A stretch of 64,000 nt of DNA. Source: Atrichornis clamosus (lineage: Eukaryota; Chordata; Aves; Passeriformes; Menuridae). The DNA lies in NCBI GenBank assembly GCA_013400975.1, contig WBMZ01011673.1, forward strand, positions 1 through 64,000, in the 5' to 3' direction. Both the position numbers and the translations under genes were made by a program. The notes beneath the pieces are model-generated. The model was not told where the DNA came from and did not search any database. It was given only the letters and a program-made list of their open reading frames with translations. Below, one piece after another: positions 1-12,900 of the stretch (position 1 is the stretch's first letter; the number at the start of each line of letters is the position of its first letter).

Positions 1-460
1 CGCCGCCCCTCGCCGCGCCGCGGGGACGTGCAGTCGCTCGGCGGGACATGGAGGCGGGCGGCGGGGCCCGGGCCCGGTGCCCCGCGCTGCTGCTGCTCCT
101 GCTGGCGGCGGCGCTGGGAGGCGAAGCGGAGGCGGAGGAGCCGCGCCCGGCGCGGCAGCGCGGGGACGAGCAGTGCCATTACTACGCGGGGGGGCAGGTG
201 TACCCCGGGGAGGCGGCTCGGCTGCCCGTCTCCGACCACTCGCTGCACCTCAGCCAGGCCAAGAGTAGGTGCCGGGCGGGGATGGGGCTGCCGGGGACGC
301 GGGGAGCGGTGGGGCCGGGGATGTGCCCGCAGTGCGGGGCTGCGGAGAGGGGGCGGCGGCGGCAGCGCCACGTCAGGCGGAGCGCGCTGGAATCCCCCAT
401 CGCTCCCTTTCCCTTCGCTTCCCTTCCCTTCCCCACGCCGGCTCTGCTTGCGGCCTCCGG
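1..460 (+). promoter_or_regulatory. CpG island over PRDX4 exon 1
   Basis: Very CpG-dense sequence from the left edge through exon 1 into the start of intron 1. It marks a housekeeping-type promoter whose upstream half lies outside the window. No TATA box is visible in the 47 bases available before the start codon. Confidence 0.8.
48..264 (+). CDS. PRDX4: PRDX4 coding exon 1
   Basis: Encodes residues 1-72 plus the first base of Ile73: signal peptide, extra N-terminal Cys43 and the [10 protein letters not shown] segment. The donor GTAGGT follows at 265. The 5' UTR extends left, at least to the window edge. Confidence 0.94.
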
Positions 461-3400
461 GGAGGCCTCGGCAGGCAGGGAGGGAAGGAGGGAGGGAGGA
501 GGGACCGGCCCCCGCCACCTCCTTCCAGAGCTGCATTTCCATCATGGTCATCGCCGGCGTTTCGCGGGCGCCTAGCAAGGTCTGTGGTTCCAGAAATGGC
601 GAACGAGTTCAGGGAGGCGCGTTAAGGAATACACGGGGGTGTTTTGTGCTCACACTGCGATCAGAAACAGTGAACGGGCACCTCTCGTAACCCGCTGTTA
701 CCGCGCTGGGTTTGTCACTGGCTTCTGTGCCTGCGCTCTGTTGTGAATGAAATGTTTTACGGCAGACCTGGGTGCAAACGCCTTAAACTGCGGCGCAGTG
801 AGATGTTCAGGGACATCTGCTCAAGGGGCCAGACGATCTCCAAAAGTCCTCTCCTGCAGGACAGAGAGTAGAGATCACAAAGAAATGATCTTCACTGCGA
901 GAATTTACAGCTTTAAAATCCTTTTCCTTTACTGTGCCAGGGCGTACGTTCCGTTTCAAACGTTTGCTACCATACGCTAGCCAGAAAAAAAAAAGGAAAA
1001 GCAGCCAATACTTGTTTGGGGTTTTCTCTCTTTGCAATGTAAGTTATTACAGACAGGTGTTTATAACTGCAAAACCAATTACCTTAATTTAGAAGGGCAT
1101 CAAAATATGCAGTATCTTATTTCTTTTCTTTCTCCCTCCTGATCTGGAGGTTTTTGTTACACATTTTGTCCTTTGTCTCAGAATTCACATTGCTATGAAA
1201 TTAGTACCTGGAAGCTTAATTTTTAATATTTTAAATTCAAGGTTAGTTCCTTTTGATAGGAATAGTAAATATATTTCATGCATCTTAATTGGATTTTTTT
1301 TCAAACACAGCTGTCTTCAAGTTAAAATTTGCTTGGAAGTCGTAATTTAATAAATACATACTAAATTTTTCAGCATTTGTCTGTTATGTCATGTTGTGGC
1401 ATGTATTTTTGTGGGCCTGAATTCTAAATAGTTTTCCATGGCTAAAAAGTAGCAATATGAATTTGAACCCTCTTAGGCTTTTGGTTCACAACAGCTGCTC
1501 ATAACAAAACAGGGAGCAGCTTCTCCTTCAGTGTAGCAGGTGCTCTGCTATGAGCTGGCAGTGCACACGTGGTTTGTTCAGTAGGCTCAGATAAGGTTTG
1601 CATGGCCTTGATTATCAGTGATTTCACAGGGCTCATGCACAAGCACAGGTTGGTCAAATTATTTACTTTTTATGTGTACTACAACCTGCATTTCTTCAGC
1701 ATTCTGTACCCCCTGTTTAGAGCAGTAAAGCAGTTTCATCTTGGAACTGTGCTGCAGGTTGTTTTTCAAGTAAAAAGGAAGAACAGCAGTCCTTGGACAG
1801 CTTGGTTTGAACCACGGGCTTCGTATTCTGACTTTTAATTGAGCATTCCTTGCATTTCAGTCTCCAAGCCAGCACCTTACTGGGAGGGAACAGCAGTCAT
1901 TAATGGAGAGTTTAAAGAGCTGAAATTAACAGATTATGAAGGAAAATACCTTGTCTTCTTCTTCTATCCTCTTGACTTGTAAGTAAGACCACTGTAGACA
2001 TACCGAGTGCAGCTACACTAGATTCATAATTCATTGATTTTTCTCTTTTTTTGAGGTCTTGTATTTTTGTTTGGTAAGAATTTGGGAGAGAAGAAAGGAG
2101 TGACAGAAGAAAATAGATTCTTTGCATTTGTTTTCTCATCATGCATTGGTAAAATTGGTCCTAATCTTGGTCCTAATAAGTGTGTCCACTAATTTGTGTC
2201 TCCACATAAGAAAACCCAACTTAGTAGTTACCCAGTTGGGCAACCTCTATGTTCTGTTTCATGCTGTGAATCAGAGCTGCAAATAGAAGGCATCATCCCA
2301 TAACATCCTAAGAGCACTTAACATTAACCTCCTTTGTTTAGAATACAGTAACTTTACTGATTGAGTAAAAAGATCTCTGCTTTCTAAGAGATAATTCCAT
2401 TCTTTTCTACAAAATGAAGAGGACAGAGATGCATAACTACTTTAATATTATAATAACATTGGCTTTACCACTGTAGTTCTTCTGTAGGAGAAAAAGTGAA
2501 GACAAGCTAGTTAAAACTTGCTGACATACATGGTAGCAACAAATTATGGTATGATAGTCTTCAGTAATAATCCATTTGTAACTAAAGTAGAGTGAGTGGA
2601 AGATTAGTCAGGCATCATTTTGGTTGAATACTTAAAGAAGCAAAACCTGAAATAATTCATGATAAATCCACCATTTTAAGTTAAGTGGAGAAGTTACTGG
2701 CTTTCTCATGAAATTTTGACTTTTATCTTGTCTTAAATCATCTAGCACGTTTGTCTGTCCAACTGAGATAATCGCCTTCAGTGACAGAATTGAAGAATTC
2801 AGAGCAATAAATACTGAAGTAGTAGCATGTTCTGTGGACTCAAAATTCACTCACTTAGCATGGTATGTATCTTCCTCTTGTCTTTTACTCAAAATTATTC
2901 ATGGGTCCATCCTAGCTGAAGAGCAGTACTCCCCAGATTTTTAGCCTATGTAGGTATACCATAATGTGTGAAAGTGTGATGCTATTGACACAAATGTTTA
3001 AAACAAATTTTAACCCTAGTTTGTGAAAGTACCTTTTATCTTTGAAGCTTCTTTAATGTATATTGCTGGAAATATGTCTCAGTCCAAAAAATACTACAAA
3101 TACAAAATAAAAATAATACAAATACAAAAAAAGAATATGGAAGAATGTAAGTATCAGTAAATGCTTCACAGTGTCCCAGCTCATGAGAACATTGGCATAA
3201 ATCAAATGTGACTGATAAGAAAGAGGTCATCACTAATAGATGTGGCCAAAACCTGCAAAAGATGTACTGAACATTTTGTTCAACCCACAGATATGTTCAT
3301 CTCCTTCATGTGCAGAACAGAAAAAATGTCACTTGCACTAAATCCTTCTGTCTGTTCTGTTCTGGTTTGTGACTTCTAACTTTGTGTAGAGAACATAAAT

Positions 3401-6400
3401 CTTTATGAGAAATACATCTGCATCTCACTTCCCTCAAAGGATTAATACTCCCCGTAAACAAGGAGGACTTGGACCAATGAAGATTCCCCTTCTTTCTGAT
3501 CTGACACACCAGATTTCAAAGGATTATGGAGTATATCTGGAAGATCAAGGACATACACTTAGGTATTTCACTCAGTTGCAGTTCTGTTGGGATTTTGCTG
3601 GGATAATACTTACTGCTTTATATTTAAAGAAGCATTTGCTATTTTTCTTTGAGAGCAGATTTTACTTGGGGATTCATGGCAAACAACAAAGTAAATATTG
3701 AAGAACACAAAAGAAACTAATCATAATGAGTCAGAAGAGGGGTCAGGGTTAATATCCTGTTTAACTGCAGTCATCAGCAGATACCTAGGGCAGGGCAAAT
3801 ATGCAGAATTCCCCAGAACTGCAGTTGGTCAGGGACCTCCCGAGTCCAAGTGGAGTCAAGACTAAGGTTACCTAACAGTCTCAAGAGAAACATCTTTCAT
3901 AAAACTGAATAGTTTTTTTGGGGATCCCTGTAATGCCATGGCATCTGCAGCATCCCCTGGTACAGCCTGTCAAAGCTTAGTTTTATGTTCTGCAGAAAAG
4001 GGTCCTTTTTTGGTTTTACCTTGAGCTCAGCTCATGCCATCTGATACCCAGGTAAAGAATAGTAGTTTACTAGTGGTGGGTATTATATGGTGTTTGCAAA
4101 GATCAAATTCCTCCCATCTAGACACAAAATAGTGCATAAAAACAACACTGTTATTAATTCTGTTTCCTAACACACACACTTCTTTTTCCACAGAGGCCTT
4201 TTCATTATTGACAATAAGAGAATCCTTCGACAGATCACAATGAATGACCTTCCTGTTGGGAGATCAGTGGATGAAACACTTCGTTTAGTACAAGCATTCC
4301 AGTACACGGACAAACATGGAGAAGGTGCTCTTTTAAATACTGCCACACTGAAGATTGTTTTTCTTAGCCTGGAAGTTGTATTCGTAGCTTTTTGGAGGAA
4401 AGGTGCTCAGTAGCATTAGGGACTGGCCTCATGCCGTGACTGAAGTTGTTTGATTGCCCTGCTACAAGATTCTGTGGTGCTGGTACCTCTTTAGGTTGTT
4501 TATAGAATAGTAATTTACATTTTGTTTCGTATTCACAAGAATGCAGAGCATAAAGCATTCCCTAGTGTGAATTAAGGCATTATGTGCCACATGTCACAAG
4601 CATAAATTGGTACAAAATACAAGGCTGTGAAGAATGAAGCCCAGTGTTTGAGTACTAAAATAACTGAGGTGCAGGCCATCCTTGTCCTGTGCCATTCATT
4701 GAGGACCTGAGACAAGTAACTGAGTGTGTTTCATGTCAAGATACGTGGTGATACTGTGGAAATTAAGGTGCCACTGCTTGTGTTTTCTTTATAAGTGCTA
4801 TGTGATTGTCTTTCCCCAACAAAGAAGTTTTACTGTCTTCAGATCATTGCTTTGTCTCAAGAATTCATATTCCTCCAGTTGAAGCATAGGATGAACTTCT
4901 TACATTGATTTAAATAATATATTTGAAGATTTGTTTAAATATGAATAGGTGTTCGTTCTCAGATACTGCTTTGCCAGTACTTTGTGTAAAAGGGCACAAG
5001 AATCAAATTAAGGCATAGGCATCCATCCAGAGATCCAAGTTTTCAAGTAACAGAAGTGGTGGGGGGTGTCAGGGATAAACTGTTATGTCACCATTCCATG
5101 TGTAAAGAAGACTGCACATTTAATAGTTTCAGATATTTACATGTGACACTTTATGTGTTTTACTTCAAGGTCAGAGAGAGAGTATAAAGCACACAAAAGT
5201 CAGTGTGTGTAAAAATACTTCAGCTAACTTTGTCCTTTTTTTTTCAGTTTGTCCTGCTGGTTGGAAACCTGGCAGTGAAACAGTAAGTCACTGTTTATAT
5301 TTATGTGCATGTACTACTAACAAACACTCAGTTACCATTTCCACTAGACCCAATTCCAAAATCTTTGCAACTTTCAAAGAGAAAGTATGAGTAATCTCAC
5401 AATATTAAAGTTAAAACTTCTGGATTGATTTCATTAGGAGCTCATTTCGCTCATACTGGACTTGTTCCAGTTGTTTCAAACTCCTAGTGTGTGAACAAAA
5501 TTCTCTTAATCAGCAATGAATTTGTGATCAAGAACTTCTGTTAATAACTGATGTGGGAAAGTTGGAAACTTGAGTTTATTCTATCTTCCTGGTTATTTGT
5601 CCATATAAATTCTTGGTGCTGTTGGTTCTTCCTGCAGATCCTGGGCACTACCCAAAAAAAGAAAGATGCACATTCCCAAGCTGCTGTAGTATGTGCCAGA
5701 GCCAGTGGCACTGTCAGCACTCCAGCAGAGAGCACTGCTTGGCTGTGCAATTGCCCTCCCTTCTTTGTTACTCCTGGCCTCCATGTGACTGCAAGCAGAG
5801 GAGACAGAGTTCAGATAAACACCCATTGAACTTGTTTGTGTTCCCTGGCCCAGAGCGAGCCTCAGCAGGATAATGAAACTTTCACTAGAGGTCTGAGCTG
5901 CCTCGTTCAGATGAGATCACTGTCATTTATTTGAGCATGTGGCTTCCTTCTGAACCATCTGCTGATGACAGAGCATTGTTGTTAAAGAGCTGTCTCAACA
6001 AAAATCAGGTCCCAGCAGCCTCTAAGCAGAGTTAGTGAGCATTGTACTTGATAGTAAAAAACAGTGGAATGTTAAACCATGTTTCTTTGCTGGATGTGAA
6101 AACTTTCCAGGATGTCTGGAGCCAATTCTTTCAAGCTAGCAGAGGAGCGTCATAATGGGGGAAGCTGGATATTAACACTGTAGAATGAAAGAGGGCTGGC
6201 AGGCCTAACATTTGTATTTTTGCACTGAAAACTTCTGTCCTCCATACTAGGATCACCTAGATAACATGACGTTAACATACTGTCTAAAAAACAGTCTTAC
6301 AATGCTGATATTAACAGCTTCAATACTGCCAATTTTAAATCTAAAGCAATACATAAGCATTTTCTATCTCTTCTGGGCAAAAGATGCAGTTAATAGCAGA

Positions 6401-6880
6401 GTAGCCGAAAAAACCTTTCTCAAAGATGTAGTCATGCCTTCTAAATGTGTTTGATTTAATTAGATCAAACCAGAGGAAGCCATGAGAGTGTGGTGGCCAA
6501 GGGAAGAACTGTAGTAAATTATAAGATTCTAGATTACAGACATAAATTTATCAAAATATCTTGCTTTTGGGGCAAGCTATCAAAATTCTTCCTTTGGTAG
6601 GCTGCACTCTCTCTCATGCCTCAATTTAATTCTTTGCTACTGCTGTTAGGTACCTTTAGAGATAAACAGTAATCTTGTACCAAATCAACTGATAAATTAT
6701 TCTGCAGTTTTGCTAGTGAGTTGGTAGTAGCATCTTACTATGAAATACTGTGCTGTTCTGGCTTTATAGGTTGTTGTGTTTTTGTAGCTTTGGGTTTTGA
6801 CTAACATTTTCATTTTCTTTTTTGCACAGATAATTCCAGATCCAGCTGGAAAACTGAAGTATTTTGATAAACTAAACTGA
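48..6880 (+). CDS. PRDX4: Peroxiredoxin-4, complete CDS in 7 exons (263 aa)
   Basis: Coding exons join 48-264, 1861-1978, 2746-2862, 3440-3562, 4194-4324, 5248-5282 and 6830-6880; they sum to 792 nt (263 codons plus stop) with GT-AG borders and matching phases. Peroxiredoxin-4 is a typical 2-Cys peroxidase that reduces H2O2 in the ER lumen and passes oxidising equivalents to PDI; it can also be secreted. Seen here: an N-terminal leucine-rich signal segment (about residues 11-26), the PRDX4-specific N-terminal extension with Cys43 in ECHYYAGG-like context, peroxidatic Cys116 in FVCPTE, a GGLG motif, resolving Cys237 in VCPAGW, and a C-terminal KYFDKLN tail. GGLG and YF are the marks of eukaryotic Prxs sensitive to overoxidation. 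The human protein is 271 aa; the 8-residue difference lies in the signal region, so all catalytic spacing is kept. The start at 48 has a strong Kozak context (G at -3, G at +4). The neighbour ACOT9 is convergent. Confidence 0.97.
478..503 (+). repeat. GGGA-rich tract with G-quadruplex potential
   Basis: Runs of three or more G at 478-480, 482-484, 490-492, 494-496 and 501-503 separated by loops of 1-5 nt, on the coding strand of PRDX4 just inside intron 1. This matches a G3+N1-7 quadruplex pattern; folding is inferred. Confidence 0.6.
1861..1978 (+). CDS. PRDX4: PRDX4 coding exon 2
   Basis: Preceded by TTGCATTTCAG and followed by GTAAGT. Encodes [10 protein letters not shown] through FFFYPLD, the first strands of the thioredoxin fold leading into the active-site loop. 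Codon Phe112 is split across the next junction. Confidence 0.96.
2746..2862 (+). CDS. PRDX4: PRDX4 coding exon 3 (peroxidatic Cys)
   Basis: Begins after CATCTAG and ends at GTATGT. Carries the active-site motif TFVCPTE with peroxidatic Cys116, then [12 protein letters not shown] and THLAW; the Trp codon is split TG|G. Confidence 0.96.
3440..3562 (+). CDS. PRDX4: PRDX4 coding exon 4 (GGLG motif)
   Basis: Begins after CTCAAAG and ends at a GTATTT donor. Encodes [18 protein letters not shown] through EDQGHTLR. The GGLG motif is characteristic of peroxiredoxins prone to hyperoxidation. Confidence 0.96.
4194..4324 (+). CDS. PRDX4: PRDX4 coding exon 5
   Basis: Begins after TTTTTCCACAG and ends at GTGCTC. 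Encodes [20 protein letters not shown], then [19 protein letters not shown] and KHGE. Confidence 0.96.
5248..5282 (+). CDS. PRDX4: PRDX4 coding exon 6 (resolving Cys)
   Basis: A 35-nt microexon-like exon between a TTTTTCAG acceptor and a GTAAGT donor. Encodes [12 protein letters not shown] with resolving Cys237. Phase is 1 in and 0 out. Confidence 0.95.
6830..6880 (+). CDS. PRDX4: PRDX4 coding exon 7 and stop
   Basis: Follows TTTTTTGCACAG. Encodes [16 protein letters not shown] and TGA at 6878-6880. The KYF segment is the C-terminal YF motif that packs over the peroxidatic site. Confidence 0.96.
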   Translation: MIPDPAGKLKYFDKLN

Positions 6881-6929
6881 GGCTCGCTTCTGTTGAATTA
6901 AATAGTTCACATTCAACTTGATTTTTGAC

Positions 6930-6935
6930 AATAAA
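6930..6935 (+). terminator. PRDX4: PRDX4 poly(A) signal AATAAA
   Basis: A canonical AATAAA 50 nt after the PRDX4 stop, giving a very short 3' UTR. GT/T-rich sequence (TTTTGGTACTTCTCTGAGTT) follows about 15-30 nt later, consistent with a downstream element. Confidence 0.8.
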
Positions 6936-6939
6936 ATTT

Positions 6940-9900
6940 CATTAATTTTGGTACTTCTCTGAGTTTGATTAATGTGTAACCACAGTAAAACATTAAAGGA
7001 CTCATTGTTTAAACAGAAGTTTAACCTGTGTGAAGCACAGGTACCTCATTAGTTATCAGAGAGTATTTTTACAAAATACATGCTTTCCCTTTAAGTTTGG
7101 TTTAGATGCTCAGCCTTCCCCAAATTTACTTCTCTTAGCATCTTGGGCTTATGATTCATGACTTTTGCTATTAATAGATTGCTTAATTCTTGCAAAAATC
7201 TTGTCTGTTTGGTCACATTGTAGAAACTACAGCTAGAAAAAAAGCCACTTGGTTATGGTATGGTTATGGTTTGTCTATAATCCAGAGGCAATAGCAGCTA
7301 ACCCAAAAGCCAGAAATAACTTACAGTTGCTGAATTTAATTTCCAGTCTATCCAAAGCTGAAAACATTTTTAAACTATTAAGAACATACCCTACACTACA
7401 TAAATCAGTACAACTGCACTGAAAAAATACAGCTATGCCAGTTCATATGATTCAGGAGCTGAACCAGTAAATTTCTCCACGCTTGAATTTGTAGTGTATT
7501 TGCTGATAAGATTGATTCTGTTTCGCACATTCTGAATTCTTTTCCCCTGTCCCTGCACTGTACATGGATGTGGTGGAAGAGTCCTGTGCCAATCCACTCG
7601 TTACCTGTGGCTCTTAGTTTTAAGGGAGTAGTTGCAGCCTTTTCCAAGATACATACTGACACATGCAATGATCATTGGAAACTCTTGTGGCTCACGTACG
7701 TGAATTTCTTCTTTCAAGGGAAAAGAACACCTCCATGTGAGACACACTTGTGTGCTCTGGAGAACCCTTTCCTAAGGATGTTGTCTTGCTTCTCACCACT
7801 TCTCCCTCTTTTTTACATGATATTCTAGAGTCTGTGCAACTGGAAAAACCGCAGCTGAAATGTGTGTCACCAGTGTCTTCCTTGGAGAGGTGACAGGCAC
7901 CTTCCTGCTCTAATCTGCACCACTGCATTATTACTCTTGGTTGGATCCCACGTGCCTGAGAACTCACTTTGCTTTCCCTCACCAGACCACACAATTCCCT
8001 GCCCTATACACAGACACTTCAGTTCTGCAGAATTGGACCAGCAGTTGCATTTTGACTGTAAGTCTGATGATTTTGTAGACTTGGGTGAGTATTGAGTAGC
8101 TCTCTGTGTTAGTCACTGCAGACACAGAGAAGTGGCTGCTTCACTTCACTTCTCTGATACAAGTAACACCTACATAGGTGCCAATGGCAGAGGGAACCAC
8201 AGCCAGAGCAAGCACAGCTCCATCCAGCCTCAGCCTTCCCATGCTGTGAGGTGTGAGGAAAGGAGGAGTCCCTCATCCCAGCTAGAGGGTAAGAGGCAGA
8301 GCAGGATTAACGCCAAACCCCAAAGGCTGGTAATGAGCTGCTCCAGTCTGTGATAGCAAAGACCAGAGGGCAGTGTGTAGAGAGGTGGTTTCTCACATTA
8401 CTAGGATGTAAATCAGCTTCTTGAATTTTACTCTGGATTTTGTTTAGAGCCTTATCAACCCTGAAACACCAAAAACACCAACACACAATGTTCAAATAAC
8501 TCCAAGCCACTGCAGCATGACGAATGCAGGCCCATCTGTTACATGGATATTCAGCAGCAGCCCAAGGCACAAACGAACCCAACACTTGTGCCCCCATTAG
8601 AAATGGTGCCTGTGCCCTGTGCCCCAGAGGCTTCGCCCCTCTCCAGCCGGGTCACTCAGTCACACCTAATGCTCTCCCAGCAGCTGGAAGCTCTGTGGCA
8701 CTGAGCCAGCCAAGGACACATGATAAAGACACAGATGAGTTATCACCCACATGTTGAACCCCCTCCACCCAGCCCACAGCTCCTTGCTGAGCCAGGCCAG
8801 TAGCAAGTTACAGCAACAAAACCACAGCGTGTATCCCTGTAGCACATACAGCACCAAGAGCAGCAAACTAAAGCAGATGTCAGAAGCTGTGCAGACCCTG
8901 AGCCAAGAAGAGAAAACAGGGCTGAGAACACTCAGTGACTTGAAGAAAACTGGGCCATCTGCATGCTTTGACCACTGCAAACTTCACAGCAGTGTAGCTG
9001 TGTCAACTTTCAGGGCTTTTTACAATGCACATTTACATTTTAAACACATGCAGGAATGGGATAAGAATTCTTTTTTTTTTTATGTAGTTCAGTGGGGATA
9101 AAAAGTCACAAGGAAATAGTCCTTAAGCAAAGACCTGAGTCACCATGAGATAGTACATATTTGAAATGAACAAATGACAAAGCAGTTTGTTCTTCCAGTA
9201 CTCCACCTGAGGTTTGAAATAGTGGCAGAAGACGACTTAACACACCTCTGCTTTCCCAAACCCTGGGATGTATTCAGGGGCCTCTCTTGGAAGTGCATAA
9301 AATGCAGATGCCATTTTGAGCTGGTCTTCTCAACAGAAAAAGCAAAAATGCTCTTTCAAGGCACATAAGGACTAGTAATGAGACACGGTCTTCAACTTCC
9401 TCTCCTATTTTGGGCAAGCCTGTCACACTCCTCGGCTGCCCTCCCAGCTGTTAAACTGTATGTGGTGGTGAGGTCTGCAGGTGAAAGCCACCTCTCCAAG
9501 CAGGATGGGTCTAGCTGAGACCTGTATGTCACTTTCAGAAGTGTTAAAGCATCAGTTCAGATAATAACAGTAGCACAGATTTTTGATGTTATTAGATGAT
9601 GTTGCCCTCTGCAGCCTTCCTGGGTGACGCCCATTCCTTGCCCACAGAAACTTCTTCCTCTGCAAACTCAAGTATATCCAAAATATAAACACTGCATTGC
9701 TGGGAGCCTGTACAGGTGTCAGGTTTATGGTTGGACTCAATGATCTTACAGGTATTTTCCAACTTAAATTATTCTATTACACATCTGTAGGGAAATGGGC
9801 AGTGATGGCAGGCTGGGACAGCTCTTTCGAGAGTGCTATGGGGGTCACACATGGTTCTGAAGACCAAGTTGCTCTGCAGGTCTCTCTCAGTGATCTGATC

Positions 9901-12900
9901 TCAGCTGAGCTGAAATGGGCTGATGGCAGTCAGAGCAAGCTCTGTGGTGTGATTAATCTCTAGTGCAGATGCCATTACTGTGAACCTGTCTTCTCAACAG
10001 AAAAAGCAAAGAGCCGAACAGTTACCACATAGTGATGCTGTGAGTGAGGACCAGAACCTGCACCACTCTCCTTTCTGAGTGCCCCAAGCACCCATCCCCA
10101 GAGTCCCATTCCCCTTTCCAGAAATCTCCCATTTCCACTCTGTAACAGAAGGTAAGTAAGGAGCAGCCAATGCCCAGCAGTGCCTCCAGCCTCGTGCACA
10201 GGAGCCCTGCCGGGATGAGGATCTCTGCTGGCAGAGCAAGTGCTCCAGGGTATTTTCTGTGCAGGTATCGTCACCCAACTACACCTTCCACAAAGGAGTC
10301 CCCAGTTTCTCTTCCATAAAGCTGAATATTTACCATTTTATTTCCCTGTTAGCTAGTGCCTAGCCTGTGAAGAAATCATCTCTCCCATGCCTACTTAAGA
10401 ATGCATTCAGAGGAGGATCTGCAATCAAACCAGTCTGTCACCAAAGGCTGGTCCAAATGTGCAGTAAAACCAATTGAGCATGCAGTGAGTTTAGAGCAGG
10501 TCTCTGAACTAAAACTTGCTCAGTGGCCCATGTTGCACCAGCTCCTGCCAACTTATTCCCAGAGTGCTGTACACATGACATGGCTGCAAAGGAATGGTCC
10601 AAATTTGAAAAAGGGCTACCAGAAGCTGTTATTCAAACTTCGTGTAATTTTAATATTTTTTTTAACCACAAAAAATAAAAACAGTTAAAACAAAGCACTC
10701 CTTTGGGCACTGAGTTCAGCCAATCCCACAGAAATCTCCTTTAATATCACTGTTAAGTGAGAGGGTAAGGGGAGGCAGTCCTGCTCCTCCTCCTCACTGC
10801 ATTCCAAGATGCAATGGGCATCAGACAGACATTTGCTTCCGGCTACAGAGCCACAGTCAATTAATGATATAGATAAGTCTACTACAAACTAAAAGATTTT
10901 CTAACAATTCCTTTAGGCTTCTGTGGTAATGGTTAGTCACCTGCAGCAGTGATGAGCTGGACATTAAGTTACAACATAAACCCAACATGAATTACTGTGT
11001 TGAAATATTTTAATTCTAAATGTCAGATCTGAGAACAATTTTCTCACACACAAAGGCATAAAGCAGCATGCATACCCTTGAACAAAGATACATGTAACTG
11101 ACCACCAGAGAGAGTGACAGCTTGGAGTCACCTTCTCGGAGTAAAAAGTACATGAGTACCTATATATAGCAATACAGATATATAGTATCTTTTACATATG
11201 TGTATATAAACACACACATTCTGTCTGTCTGTACATACATTCTGTAACTACTGTCATTGTGGTATGTGATTAAGTTATCACAGTGAACTTTGAGAACACA
11301 TCATTCTTCTAAGCATCTTCATCTATGGGATTCATTTTCTTCACTGTGTCCAGAGGTTCTGATGTCATGCCTTCCACCCTGCTCTATTACCTCTTCTTCT
11401 CCTCTCCAACCCTTTCCCAAAGGCTGAATTTAGAAATTATGATAAACTCATCTTTAAATGCAGCTGAAAAGTCAGCAGAGGAAGAACTTAGAACCCTTAA
11501 AAGTGTTATAAGAAAGTGATCCAGGTAGGACCACTGGGTCAGTGATAAAAACCTGCAGGTACTCAGGAGTCATACACAGTTCTGAAATAGATCCTTTCAT
11601 TTCCTGCCTTCCTATTTATTTTTTAATAGTCAACATTGATCCCTGCAGCAAGGGGAAAGAAGCTGAGATAGAACTTCAGTCCTTTATTTGTGTGGTCAGT
11701 CTAATATAGTCAGTTTTTAAAAGAAAAACCCCGAAAATACAATATATCCACAGCTTCGTAACCATTGAAGAAAAAGATTTTAACGTCACAGAGCTGAGTA
11801 AACAGTGACTGTGGCTGAAGAAAGGAACTCTACAGAAGGAACCAAGAGCTTACCCTCAGGGCAATGCATGAATCTGTTCCAGATCAGGCAACAGCCCTGT
11901 GCCTCCTCTGGAAAGCTACCAAACTCATCCATAACAGCCACTGAATCTTAGGAAGGAAAGGCTGATGTGTAACATGCTGGTTATTACAACACTCAGTTAC
12001 AATTCCTCACAGGAGTAGCCAAGAGCTGTTGGGAGTCATGAACTTCATGCCATCCTAGCACCAAAGGAAACTGATCCTAATTGTGACTGTCTCAGGCTTT
12101 CTTACTCAGAAATAAAAGCTCAACATGCTGCTGTATTTTATCAACTTGTTTCCTGCATTTGTGCTGATTCACATAATTCCTATTTGCTGCTTCCTCTTTT
12201 CAAAAGATTTTAAACATCATAGGGAAGCCAGAATCTGTTCTTGTGTATTGTAAGACATCACATTTCAACCATTTAAACTACCATTGAGCCCAACTCCTCT
12301 TTGGGTGTCTTGATCAGTTAGGATATCAGCCTTGATGTGAAGGTACCAGAGATCCCATTTTGTGCTTGTGACTAATTATACTCACTGCTAAAAGTTGATG
12401 TTTCCCATCCACTCACCTTCATGATTTCAAATAATTGGGCTTTATGTGCCAGATACTGGAGATAATTAAAATTTTCTTCATTACATCAGAAGCACTTCAG
12501 TATCAAGTACTCTCTTCCTGTTGCTTATTTGCCATAGTTATGTCCATTATGGTGTGTCCCCCGTGGGGGGAAATCTTCTGTCCTTCACAGGCAAACCTGA
12601 CAATGCTCACACTGCATTACAGTCCACTAAGGAAACAGATAAGTAATCCAGCTGACAAGGACACTGTCCTCTAGCTGTACTATCCCTCAATGGGATAAAG
12701 ATCCTCCCATCACTCAGCAGCTGACTTGGGAGCTGCTCAACAGAGATTCTCTGCATCCCTAACTTCAGCATCAAATATCACCATGACCATTTGAGCGGCA
12801 TTTTACCTTTTTGGTTCCCAGTCCTTAATAAACCAAATGTTCTTTTCTACAACACCATTTCCCAGTCCCACCCAGTCTCACCAATGAGCCCTCTAGTCTC

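Larger units (their letters stand above)
265..6829 (+). other. PRDX4: PRDX4 introns 1-6
   Basis: Introns at 265-1860, 1979-2745, 2863-3439, 3563-4193, 4325-5247 and 5283-6829 are all GT-AG. Intron 1 begins CpG-rich with pyrimidine-rich (408-434) and GGGA-rich (478-503) tracts. I see no further genes, no clear transposons and no structured RNA in the other introns; they are ordinary AT-rich avian intron sequence. Confidence 0.85.

Noticed and set aside
28..690. 220-codon frame starting with GTG over PRDX4 exon 1
   Set aside because: Out of frame with PRDX4 and runs through the intron; composition artefact.
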